Positions 35,020 through 45,611 of a DNA stretch of 64,000 nucleotides are shown here, in pieces; position 1 is the first letter of the stretch; each line of letters begins with the position of its first letter. Location: NCBI GenBank assembly GCA_039602395.1, contig JBCNJP010000003.1, forward strand, positions 32,267,392-32,331,391. Direction: 5' to 3'. The translations under genes and the position numbers were made by a program. The notes under the pieces are model-generated. The model was not told the origin of the DNA, did not search any database, and saw only the letters and a list, made by a program, of their open reading frames with translations. This DNA is from Deinandra increscens subsp. villosa (lineage: Eukaryota; Streptophyta; Magnoliopsida; Asterales; Asteraceae).

Positions 35020-38000
35020 ATTTTATGGCAACCCTCTTCAAACATTTCAAGGAAACCAGCAACCAAACGGTCAGCATTCTCCACCCAGAGATTATGATTC
35101 ATACCAGCAGTTTTGGCCACAGTTTGGATCTGCAGTATCAAGAAAAGGGACACAAAATTTGCTCAATAATCAAAATAATTGACACATGATGCTTACAGAA
35201 TCACATGTTTGTATCCTGTCTAATTGCAAGGGAGCTCGGGCAGAAGATCATGCTAGGCTTGGAAGGATTTGAAGTAAGGTGAGGTGGTATAACTGGTCCC
35301 GGGTCAAGACGGGTGACTATTTGTTATTTGTGCAGGTTAGGTCGAATCTGGGACTGTGTGGCCCAGAAACTTCTATTTATTATTTTAATTTTATAATAAT
35401 TGTAGTTAATATGATTACAAACCTTTTTTGTTAGTGCAATTTAGGAGGTTTCATGCAATTGAAGTCTGAATACATTTTGGATGACTTTTGAGAACCAGAA
35501 TTATTGACCCGTTAGTAAGTAAAGCATGATAGATTACTTGTATATGAGCAGTGAGCTGTTGTTAATAGTATGATTGAGTACTCCAAAATTCGATAAATTT
35601 GTAAAAATATTCTAAGATGTATCAAATCTATAAATGTTAATGCGCCTTTGAAATTTAAACAGCCCACAAATCTAACCCTCCACAATTTTACAACTAATGG
35701 TAAGAGCTCAAGAGTTTCCAACAAATAAACTCCATAGTGTTAAACATGATTACAAAAACTAAATTATTATAATAACAATCAAAGAGCTTTATTTAGAAGG
35801 CCGCATATATAAAAGATTAACTTGGGCGACCTTTCAAACTGTTTTGACTGACGCGTTTTAGCTAAGTTTTTTTTATTTGGCCCGTTTAGCCTGTTTGAGA
35901 TAAACAAACCCAAGTAGACATGTTGTAAGAAAATGAAATAAACAAATAAAAGAAAGCACAATGCTTTACAACACTAAATGTACCAGAATTTACAAATGTA
36001 TCCTTTTCTTCTTTAAAATGCGTTAAATGTACATAGTATTAGGTTTATTAGTTTATGACCCACAAGCCTGATCATAGGATTTCTCATTTGTATTAAGGTT
36101 TCAATGTACTTCAAATATTTACCCATATACTCTTACATGGTATCATAGCTAAGGCTCTCTGACTCTCTATACAACCAAAAAAAACCCTAGCCAGCTGATA
36201 GAAACCGGAAATTCTATTGATTGAAATAAGAGAAAACAAGATATTTGGCCTGATTCGAGATAGGCTAATCTCCGATTACAAACAAAAGTTTGGTAATTTA
36301 GATAAACAAAATCAAGACACCTAAACTAGAATGAAAAACTAGTATTTAAACCATAGTTATCAAAAGCGCTCGCCTGGGGCGCCTAGGCGCAATTTCTGGG
36401 CGAGGCGCTGTAATAGCGCTTCTGGTTTCAAGATAATTAAGGCGACTTTCCGGTGAGTTTCCGGCAGCTTTCCGGCGACCTTCAGGCTAGAATCCGGCTA
36501 GTTTTGTCTGGACAGGCTGTGGTTGTGGTTGAGAAAGAAGAAGATTGAGAAAATTAAAAATCTGTGGTTTAAAAACTTACCTTCAGGTCAGAATCCGGCG
36601 ACATTCCGGCGATGTTTTTTCTCACGAGTGGTGAGTTTCCTCCTGAAGGGGATTGGAGATGATCGGGTGGGTGGTGTAATATCCCCGTCAGTGATCCAAA
36701 TTTGCCGTTCAAAAAAAAGAAAAAGAAAGAAAGAGGATAGATGAAGAGATACTTCTAATAAAAGTCAATACCTACTCTACATGTCTGCTGTCTTTTGTGT
36801 TTTTAACACCACAATAGCAAAGTTGCAGGAAACCTTTTTTATGAAAAGCTGCAGGCAACTATTTAAGATCATTAATTCTGATTTTACTAATTCTATAGTA
36901 TTTTGATAATTGGTTTTAAAAAGAATTGAAACAATTGTAAGTGATTTTTTGTTTTCTTCATAAAAGTTTTGGATAATTTTATCAATTTCGTACTCTATAT
37001 ATACTTTTTATTCTTTTTATTTAAGAGCGCTTTTTTTTTCTCGGGCCCACGCTTTTTTTGCGCCTATCGCCTAGGCCCTAGGCAGACCCTATGCGCCTCA
37101 AGTGCGCCTTGCGCCTTTGATAACTATGATTTAAACTCCCTAAGGAGTGGGGCAGTTATCTCCTCTAGTCGACCCACTACCCACTTAGCCACTTTCTAGA
37201 TTGTTCTTTGACCCATTCCTTAACCCAACTATCCTTTCAAGCCACAAATGAATCTGACCCGACCCAGTTGGGTCTATTAGGTTCGTATCACCAGCTCTCA
37301 CTTACAATTACAGTTCTAGATTTTCACCTACCGACCAACGTTCCTGGTCCAGTTTGAGAATCTTTATTTCCAGGCATCAATGTATCCCACCATAGCCAGT
37401 CACAACCAGAAACCTCCAAAACAGCTTACCTTGCAACTCCAACATGACATGTCATCACAGCTATCACCTGTCGCCGCTAGAAATTAGTGCTAACCTTCTC
37501 AACCAATTGTCTATATTGTTTCGTCTTGAATCCTTCATAGGCCTCTTGTCCTCTAGAAGAAGCTTACATGGAGGAAGCATTAGGCTATCAACTGGCTTAC
37601 GACCCAATAATCCACATAGATGACATATCAAGGACATACTTACACTAAGAACGTAGTATTCCTTGTGGATAATGAGATACTTCAATGCCTAAGAAAATAT
37701 CAAAGATGACCAAAGTCGTTGATCTGGAACTAAGATTGAAGGAACTATTTGAGCTTGGTAATCTTGTCATCCTCATCCTCCATGATTACGATGTTATCCA
37801 CATAAACAACAACCTCAACAATCCTTCGGCCGTGAGGTGAGGGTGTCTGAGGTCATAAACACTACAATCCTAGTCGGGAATTCACACGATAGAAAAGGCC
37901 ATCAGGGCTGAGTTTACTATAAACACCCATTGACAACCAACAATACACTTACCATGATAACGTGTCTCAAGATCACATGTATGATTGATCTGAAGGGCTC

Positions 38001-41000
38001 CTATCTCGTCTTCCATAACTTGTCGTCAAGAGTGGTCATCCTTGGTGAGCATAGGGCCGACCACATTCATTAGAAAAAAGGCAAGGCCCCTAAATTTTTG
38101 GGGCCCCATTCTAGAAAAATATATAAACGAAATGTAAATTAGGAGTAGATGAGTAGTTTAATAAATATAATTCAATGAAGGAGATGTAGTCTAGTGATGG
38201 ATATCGAACCTAACCCACGGAAGATTGTTCATTTTTGTTATCTTTTTTTTTTTTTTTGAACAGCAGAGATGATATATTAAAACCACCACTAGTAAGGTAC
38301 TAGTGGAGAAAAAACAATTACATTGTATTATCTTTTTATGTCTTGCATATTTTTTTATCTTTTGACACACTCATTTATTTTGTTCATGCTTCTTATTTTT
38401 TTAGACATGACCTTTTATTTATTTTTCATGTTTTATTTGCTTTTTTGATATATTTTTTAAAAAAAAAACTTTCTAGAATGTTTTTTTGTTCTCTTCACAC
38501 ATTTTGACTTTTTAGGTCAATGTTCCTTTACTGACTTTGATTTGATTTCGGTTTTAAATTACAAATTTGTCGTGGCCCCCCAAAATGGTTGAGCCCGCCC
38601 TAGGTGAGCAAGAGTCGTCCTCACATCCCTAGGAATCAGATAGTAGGCACTAAAACATATCCTTGCAATATGTTTACTAAACCTCCTTGAAAAGCACATA
38701 TAGATTTTACTTGTAACATGTTGGCATGATTAACATTTATGCTCCAACTCGAGGTGTGTTAATTATAGTGTTGGGATTTATAAGTTATAAGCCCACAGGG
38801 CCGATATAGGTTTCCTAGGGTTTGTCATCTGTATATATTATATATTGAGGGTTCCATTGCATTGAACATTATTCAGATATTTCCCCATATAGTTTTACAA
38901 AATGGGATACAAATGTACCTTGGTAATGGAACAAATTATTCCCCAAATTATGTACTTTATCGATAATCAAATAACCATAACAATCTATTTAGCTTGCAAG
39001 AATCTTAATCCTAATAAAGCACTAAAAATTTTGCCACATGTTTTCATTTTAGAGGGTCCACATCATCATGCCACATGTCAAACTCACAATCAATTACAAA
39101 TTGAGTAAAATCATCAATTAAGACTAATTACCAATTTTGTCCAAATTAAATTTTTATTTAAAATAAATGACAAAATTAATGTAGATTCGATAAATTTACT
39201 CAATAATTTGAGTCTTTTTAAAAAAAATAATCAACAATTAGTCAATTATAATTTTTTTAATTTATTAAATCATCATTTATTGTTTTATAACGATTTTATG
39301 TACAATCATAATTTTTAAATCTATTTTTTTTATATTTATTTGATATTATGAACCTAAATTCAGCCCGTGTAATACACGGGTTACTAACCTAGTGAAGTTA
39401 TAAATAAATAAAATATACTTGCCTTTTCTTCCACCTTTTCTTGTTGCTTCTTTACTTTTTCATGCAGCTTCTTTAAACCCATATTCACTCTCAACCTCTT
39501 TTCCTAAAACAAAATAAAAAAAGTTCGTATCTTATACAAAAACATGAGATGATAGTCAATTGAGGTGCATAATACACAACAACTGATGATGGTTGATAAT
39601 AACAAGATATAAAAAACGCACTTTCACATAGCTAACACCAAGATCTTTTCTTGAGTATCCTCGATCCAAGTTGCGCATCACATACTCATTGTAGTCTTTG
39701 ACAATTCTCATTATTACATCTGATGTAGAAATCCCATCTGTACGTTTTGTCTCCTTAAATCTTCCAATGGATTTGACCTAAAAAAGGAAATGATGAAAGT
39801 AAAATAAAAAAATACATCATAGTAAAAAACAAAATTTAAGCTACTCAAAAAATGTAGAAGATGGGAAAATATGTAACACTGATTTATTTTCAACTTACAA
39901 ATTCATAGACATCTTTTCCAGCACCACTTGTGTCAGCATAACTAATTTATAAAGACAAACACATTAATACATCACACACGAATACAAACAAACAAACCAA
40001 GTATAATCTCACTCACAAAATTAGCCATTTGTAAATACATAACACGCAAATATGCAATCAAAATTTGTATGAATGAAACGTTAAGTGAAAAACAAAAATA
40101 TTCACATATTCTACTAAAGGCATATTCATACTATATCAAAATTTGCTATAGGCATGGGCGCATGACACACCTAGGCATGACACTATTAGAATGTAAATGG
40201 TGTTGTGTTGTCCAGTGGATAGGGTTTCGTTGGTTATAGACTACTCCAATAAATAATGTACATTGTTTCGTTAATTGTATTAATTGGAAATCTTTTCTAG
40301 TCTCTCTCATAGCCAACCATCTTTAGTACGTGATTATATTTAATTCCGCAGGTACCTTGGTACTTGCGAGACCCAGCTTGGAACTTTTTTCCTAAGAGTC
40401 CTCATTATCTCACCTACCATCACTAGTGTGCTCATAAGTCTCCTATTAGCATACCCACAAAGTACGCCGCCAAACCAACCACCGACGCGCCACTGCTTCT
40501 CCACTGCGTGTGAGCGTTATTAAGAACACTTCAAACAATTCAAATTAGTCAAATGATTCAAATTTGTAACTCTTATACATTCAATGACAGAATTAACATG
40601 TAGTCAAGGTCAATCCTAGTCTTAAGCTATTGTAATTAGCTTGGTCAAAGTTAAACCTAGTCTTTAGCTTTATTTCCTAATGTGTAGCTAAACCCCTTGT
40701 ATATATTTCCTAATGTGTAGCTAAAACAATTCGGTTGCATACTATTCTCTTTATATAATATCAACCAGGAGGAGCCTATAATCGCTACACTCTGACCAAA
40801 TTCCGGCCACCACCACATTCACTTCAATTTCCGATCAACTTTCTTTCCTCGTATTATGACCACCAGTCCTCACCAACCCGCAACTATTCTTCACCAGCCC
40901 GCAACTGTTTTACAGTCTCTACTCGTTCATTTTTGGGCAAATGCCAATAGTGCTTCACAAAGGGACACTCTCTAAACTCTTTCTATGCATTCAAGCAACA

Positions 41001-44000
41001 ACATACACAAGTAACATTACCTTCACTCCCACGACAAAATACAACAAAACCACAAACCCATACGATTAGTGCCCCTAACCTCGAATGGTTATTTGATAGC
41101 GGGGCGTCCCACCACATCACAAACGACCTCAATGCACTATCACTACACACTCCTTATGCCGGTAATGAAGGGCTCGTCATTAGCAATGTTGTAAAAATCG
41201 GCCTAGGCGGTCGCCTAGGCGGCGATTAATCGCTAGGCGGTAGGTTTACTTGGAAATTTGGGCTAGGCGGTCAATTAATCGGTAGAAATCTAGGCGGAAA
41301 AAATCGGTGTTAGTCGGTCAAAGCCGGTCAAAGCCGGTGCTAGGCGGTGACTTAAATTTGACCCATTTTTTATTCAAATCGGGTATTTTGATGATATAAT
41401 CATCATGGGCCCTAACTCTTCACTTGTGAACACCTTCATTTCTTCTCTTGCAAACCACTTTTCGCTCAAAGATCTTGGTAATCTCTCTTACTTTCAAGGT
41501 GTTGAGGTTACACTTCATCCTCATGGTATCTCCTCTCTCAAAGCAAATACATCCTAGATCTCCTCAGTCGAGCCAACATGAGTGAATGTCATCCGGCAAC
41601 AACCCCAATGGCATGTTCGGATCCCCTTACTAAAATTGACGGTACACCTCTATCATCTCCCACTGACTACCAAGCATTTGTTGGGGCACTACAATATCTT
41701 TCTCTAACTCGTCCCGAAGTGGCTTTCACGGTTAATAAACTTTCTCAGTTTATACATACACCAACTAATCAACACTGGGCTGCCCTAAAACGTCTACTTC
41801 GTTACTTACACAGAACCATGTATCACATTCTTCTTATCAAACGTAATTCACCGCTACATTTACATACTTTCACGGATGTCCATTGGGCAGATGATAAACA
41901 CACTTATTGTTCCACCACTGTTTTCTTGGAGCGCAAAATGTAATTCACCGGTACATTGTTTATCTTCGCTCGAATCCGATTTCTTGGAGCGCAAAACATG
42001 TTGCATTGGCTCGCTCATCTACCGAAGCCGAGTTCCAAGCTGTAGCATCTACAACCACCGAGGTACAATGGATTTTATCACTAAAGTCTGAACTTGGTTA
42101 CAAATCCACTATCACACCTGCCATCTACTATGACAACCTGAGCGCAACACACTACTCCGATAATCTCGTTTTTCACTCTCGCATGAAGCACCTTGCTTTA
42201 GATTTTCATTTTGTCCGGGAAAAAGTTCAGGATGACACCATTCGGGTCACACACATTTCAGAAAATGATCAACTCATTTCACTCGAGAAAAGCTTAAAAG
42301 ATAAAACAATCACAATACCTCGTGTTAAAAGTGGGAATCAACTAGATGACGTTTTCACTAAAGCATTATAAGCAAGTCGAATAGCTATATTTATAACAAG
42401 CTGGGCAATCTTTTCTATCAATGACTAACCAAAAAATATCATGTAAATGTTTATATGTGCAGCTATGGGTGTGCGTTTGTGTTTGTGTTTGTGTATGTAC
42501 AAGTTTACGTACGTATGCATGCATGCATGCATGCATGTGTACACATACTTACGGAAGAGAATCGTGAGCCACATAATCTATTGCATGTTTATCAATAAAT
42601 TCTTGCGTAAGTACCCACGGTGCATCTGGAATAACTTCATCAACCCACCTGCATAAGTTCAATAACAATGCATACATGAAAATTCAAGAACTATAATAGA
42701 ATATACTACAAGTCTAAGCTAAGTACTAAATTACTTAAAATATCATTAAATATTTTATTATTTTAAAGATGACATTTGAGCAATTAAATCAAACCTACTT
42801 GCAATGGCGAAGAGATTCATAACGCTCCTGGTCGGTCATGACAGTTTTACCCTTCAGCCTGTGGGTGACTTCATCATTACAACATCCAACAAGCAAATAA
42901 GTATTCGGAAACCTACACATACGATGAGATAACCACATTACAAGATATACTTAATTTTCTAATATGTTTTATATTGCATAACATTATGAATTGCACAATA
43001 TAAGAATGGAATACAATAATCAATGTTAGATGTTTATTGTTTTCGTTCATAATAAAACTCAAAAACCATGTTTCTTAATAATTGGAGAATGAATGAATGA
43101 TGAGGAATAAAGCGAACAATACAAGTTGCCATTAGATAGTGACATGAAATGACTTTGTGAACCATAGGCGAAGTATAGAAGGGACCGGAGGGGCGGGCGA
43201 CCATCCACGCGGTTTTTTCGGCCAGAAGCACTGAGATTCGCGATTTTATGTAAAAAAAAAATATATGTATCGAGTATCGCCCCCTCGAATGTATTGAGTA
43301 TCGCCTCCTCGGTGAAATTTTTGAGCCCCGCCCCCTCGGGGTTTTCTTTCAAGCTTCGCCACTGTTGTGAACTACGTAAAAGTAATCTAGTGGGGGCATA
43401 GGATTAGTATTTTATGTAGTGGATCTTTTAAGCACTTAAGTGTTAAAAGGAAGGAGTTACTAAATTGGTAACTTAACAGATATGGAGTTTTATGTCCTTT
43501 TATATATTTTCTTAGATTAATAAATTCATTCAACAACTTGACTTTAGTCCTAGAAAAGTAGTAGATATAGAGTTCTCTAATCTATTACCAGCTAGATTTC
43601 TTTTATATATATTCTTTTATACATTAAAAATGCTTAATTGGCCACCTAGGAGTAAGGCATCCCTGACTACTCCAATTAGTAGGTGACTATTGAATTATGC
43701 ACTTTGAAGGAAACCTTTACAATCTTTTATGAGTAACCGATACACTGAAACCAGCTGTATTGAAAGATGAAGTTATCAAAATAATATAGCATCAACATTT
43801 TATGCTCACATGTTTACATAACTTAGATATAATTATGCTCTATACTTAAACAAGCCATTTATGTTTTCATCTAATCCTTGCTTAGGTAACCAAGCCCAGA
43901 TGGTTATTCAACCGACTTAACACTATTCTAGATAACAGAAAAAGAGACCATACACAGTAGTCCAAGATGTCAGAGACAAGTAGACAACTTGTCCAAACAT

Positions 44001-45177
44001 CATAGTTAATTATTTGTAGTGACAAATGAAATGTTTACACTCAAATGAGTCAAGATTAAATATCTACTTTGTTGAGTTAAACTTAATATCAAAAATTTGA
44101 AGGATCACTCTAACAAAATGGTGTCACAATGCCCGGGATTTATGATACTCCCAAATTCGAATGGGATACTTTTTAGGATAAGAAAACTCAGGATAGGAAA
44201 AAGATTTAAGGTAATTAGTAATTTTGATAGGGTAGGACGTAATGCCAGATTAGAATCATTTATGTATATACCGTGTATGCAATAGTACTTATGGTGCATT
44301 CATATCATTGTTTAGGGTGCTATCATTTGGCTCTTATTGACAAGTGTGTCTGGATGGTGGATACCAGAACAGTTAGGTTTGAGATTAGCTTATGTAAGTT
44401 TGTGTTCATATATGTAATAATGACAATTACCTATTTTTCTAGTATCCTTTTTGTATTTCTCTAGAAAAGGTTTTTTTCTGAGTCCTAAAGGTTTGCCCCG
44501 TCTCACCCTCCTAGGACCACTACTCCACAAGCGGGAATCTGCTGAATAAGTTATTTGGGTCCTTAATTAGAAAATTAACTCTTGGTGTGAAGCATTCCCG
44601 TATAGTCTGATTTGTGATTTGTGAAGTTTTAAACCCTAGTTCATATTACTACTAGTACTATCATCCCCAAATCCTAACCTTCTGGCAACTACTCTACACG
44701 GAATTCATGGTTCATATTACCCTAAACTCATTTGACTGTATAACGAACACCAAAAAACGTAGCAATCACAAATGATGATTGAATGTATACCAAATTCATG
44801 GTTCATATTATTTATTCATCATCCGACAGACTCAGAGTTTTGAACAGATTTCCAAAACTCAGCACAAATCCTTAATATCCCTATACACCACCGTTTTCAC
44901 CCAAACACCATGAAATTAGGTCAACAAAATCAAGGTACGAAACAGAGTTCGTATAAAGTAAGTTAAAACACAATCACACGAATTGAAAATCATCAACATC
45001 GAGAAAACAAAAAGCAGATCCATATGCTGAATATAGAACTTACGATTTTTTGGCTTGCTCAAGGGAACGAGCGTGGCCAAAGTGAAAGAGGTCGTATATG
45101 CCGTCGGCATAGACACGAACAGGGCGGTCGGTGGGCGGTTCCACCATCCAATTTCGCTGCTTCTGCTCAACTTCCAT
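34363..45177 (-). CDS. CCT1: choline-phosphate cytidylyltransferase (CCT), eight exons
   Basis: CTP:phosphocholine cytidylyltransferase (EC 2.7.7.15) makes CDP-choline from phosphocholine and CTP, the regulated step of phosphatidylcholine synthesis at ER and nuclear membranes. The joined exons give 304 codons and a stop (family about 330 in Arabidopsis). The start at 45177 is the first Met of a frame leading straight into [19 protein letters not shown]. Nucleotidyltransferase motifs: HFGH at residues 32-35 and RTDGIST at 141-147. A basic amphipathic region (about 180-235) is the membrane-binding segment, and the C-terminal tail is Asp/Glu/Tyr-rich. All exon phases join without a stop. CCT1 versus CCT2 cannot be decided, so the symbol is approximate. 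Introns 1, 3, 6 and 7 carry transposon relics; intron 6 (35130-39422) begins with a GC donor. Confidence 0.95.
34694..34956. mobile_element. possible MITE in CCT intron 7
   Basis: Bounded by TAGGGGTGGAAAC and the inverse-like GCCACGCCTA, with GGGTC-rich ends as in plant hAT MITEs. No clean 8-bp duplication, so this is weak. Confidence 0.3.
34969..35017. repeat. (TG)n(AG)n microsatellite at CCT exon 7 donor
   Basis: A TG run, then about 16 AG units, ending against the exon 7 boundary. On the gene strand it is a (CT)n tract starting at the donor. Confidence 0.9.
35019..35129 (-). CDS. CCT1: CCT exon 7
   Basis: 111 bp from CTGCAG/ATCC to ATG/GTCTCTCTC. Reads [20 protein letters not shown] and then GCHKM. 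The donor runs directly into a (CT)n tract and lacks the usual GTRAGT. Confidence 0.9.
36352..37128. mobile_element. hAT-type nonautonomous element (777 bp)
   Basis: Perfect terminal inverted repeat CATAGTTATCAAA...TTTGATAACTATG flanked by an exact 8-bp duplication ATTTAAAC (36344-36351, 37129-37136). Ends are GCGCCTAGGCG-rich; no transposase. The 8-bp duplication points to hAT. Confidence 0.88.
37464..38051 (-). pseudogene. antisense copia reverse transcriptase relic
   Basis: On the minus strand the order is [23 protein letters not shown] (the YVDD position), YFL, GIEV-like, KYVLDMS, KPVDSLM. This is copia RT from fingers to thumb with many stops. It is opposite to the flanking LTRs, primer site and RNase H tail. 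Confidence 0.75.
38052..38602. mobile_element. hAT-type MITE (551 bp)
   Basis: Begins TAGGGCCGACC and ends GGGCCTA-like GCCCGCCCTA, with an exact 8-bp duplication GGTGAGCA (38044-38051, 38603-38610). It split the copia relic. AT-rich core without ORF. Confidence 0.83.
38248..38327 (-). mobile_element. 5'-truncated LINE tail inside the MITE
   Basis: An antisense poly(A) (T15 at 38242-38257) plus a short tail segment, between two copies of TTATCTTTTT (38238 and 38328). This is typical of a target-primed, heavily truncated insertion. The exact family cannot be told from 80 bp. Confidence 0.6.
38905..39392 (+). mobile_element. nonautonomous Helitron, 3' end in CCT intron 6
   Basis: Ends with hairpin CCCGTG-TAATA-CACGGG (39364-39380), 8 bases, then CTAG (39389-39392) before a T: the Helitron 3' signature. 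The 5' boundary is not resolved; 38905 is only the limit set by the copia LTR. The end lies 29 bp from the GC donor of exon 6. Confidence 0.65.
39423..39503 (-). CDS. CCT1: CCT exon 6
   Basis: 81 bp between TTTAG and AAG/GCAAGT, a GC donor. Encodes [20 protein letters not shown] and the start of the amphipathic membrane-binding region. Confidence 0.92.
39622..39777 (-). CDS. CCT1: CCT exon 5
   Basis: 156 bp between TTTAG and AAA/GTGCGT. Contains [16 protein letters not shown] (CTP-binding RTDGIST) and [20 protein letters not shown]. Confidence 0.94.
39899..39941 (-). CDS. CCT1: CCT exon 4
   Basis: 43 bp between ATTAG and TTT/GTAAGT. Reads [14 protein letters not shown] and returns the frame to phase 0. 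Confidence 0.93.
40930..42371 (+). pseudogene. deleted copia polyprotein in CCT intron 3
   Basis: A protease piece near 41080-41180 reads [14 protein letters not shown] (active-site DSG). After a foreign block the RT resumes at about 41383 with YFDDIIIMG, runs through [37 protein letters not shown] and LLRYLH, and ends in RNase H with [11 protein letters not shown] at 42371. Integrase and the RT N-terminus are missing. The segment is in plus orientation, opposite to CCT, with several frame breaks. LTRs were not recognised. Confidence 0.85.
41187..41382. mobile_element. CTAGGCGG-rich insertion in the copia relic
   Basis: A run of CTAGGCGG and AATCGG motifs beginning GTTGTAAAAATCGGCC replaces integrase and the RT N-terminus. 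Composition resembles plant MITEs; ends and duplication are not clear. Confidence 0.45.
42512..42537. repeat. (ATGC)n microsatellite
   Basis: GTATGCATGCATGCATGCAT run, self-complementary, in CCT intron 3 just after exon 3. Confidence 0.85.
42553..42648 (-). CDS. CCT1: CCT exon 3
   Basis: 96 bp between TGCAG and CC/GTAAGT. Reads [20 protein letters not shown] and then [11 protein letters not shown], strongly conserved in CCTs. Confidence 0.94.
42799..42912 (-). CDS. CCT1: CCT exon 2
   Basis: 114 bp between TGTAG and AA/GTAGGT. Reads [20 protein letters not shown] through [15 protein letters not shown], part of the catalytic fold. Confidence 0.94.
43163..43364. mobile_element. hAT-type MITE (202 bp) in CCT intron 1
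   Basis: Ends CATAGGCGAAG...CTTCGCCACTG with an exact 8-bp duplication TTGTGAAC (43155-43162, 43365-43372). The CAGTGGCGAAG form on the minus strand is a common plant hAT terminus. No coding capacity. Confidence 0.88.
45044..45177 (-). CDS. CCT1: CCT exon 1
   Basis: 134 bp from ATG to TC/GTAAGT (phase 2). Encodes the N-terminus and the HFGH nucleotide-binding motif up to LEQAKKS. Confidence 0.93.
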
Positions 45178-45265
45178 TATCGATCTCGACCGACCTTGCT
45201 TGCTTGCTTGCACAGTAGATCGTAGGGGCTTTGCTTTGTCTCTCAAAACCTTCCCCTCCACGTTC

Positions 45266-45277
45266 CAAATATATTTT
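45266..45277 (-). promoter_or_regulatory. possible CCT TATA element
   Basis: Minus-strand AAATATATTTGG about 90 bp upstream of the ATG. It would place a short 5' leader of about 60 bp. No other element was recognised. Confidence 0.4.
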
Positions 45278-45442
45278 ATTTTATTTATTAACAATTATTA
45301 ATTAATGTTTTAACAAAATAACTTATTTTTGTGGGCGGCTTCTAACAATATTAACATGCGAGTTAAGTTCTAGAGTTAATTTTCGTTTAAGTCTCTCGGG
45401 TGTGTTAATTCTAGAGTAAATTACATAGAAGATCCTTTATGT

Positions 45443-45611
45443 TGTTAGAGAACCAACGAACTGGACTAGAAACAAACTCATGGTTCGTTGCTAGAGAACC
45501 ACCAGTTCGTTGCTCAGCTCGTTGGCAGTTTTACATCATCTCACTGATTCTTAACAACTAATACGATCTATCTAGATACAACACACAAGACACACTGTTT
45601 ATGCTCTAACA
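45443..45611 (-). mobile_element. short copia LTR (169 bp)
   Basis: TGTTAGAG...CTCTAACA inverted ends. On its right the minus-strand purine tract AGGCGGGAGTT fits a 3' LTR of a minus-strand element. It is the likely terminus of the old gag-bearing relic at 45612-47469 and 53650-54110. The 5' partner was not found. Confidence 0.7.

Larger units (their letters stand above)
36019..38899 (+). mobile_element. decayed copia element in CCT intron 6
   Basis: The left LTR (36019-36137) ends CCCATATACTCTTACA and is followed by TGGTATCATAGCT, a one-base variant of the initiator-tRNA primer site. The right LTR (38757-38899) ends CCCATATAGTTTTACA and follows a CTCGAGGTG purine remnant. Just before it a plus-strand RNase H tail (AATATGTTTACTAAACC..., MFTKP-like, then [12 protein letters not shown] in another frame) is readable. 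LTRs are short (about 120-140 bp) and clearly diverged. Two hAT MITEs have inserted since. The central RT piece is antisense. Confidence 0.7.
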
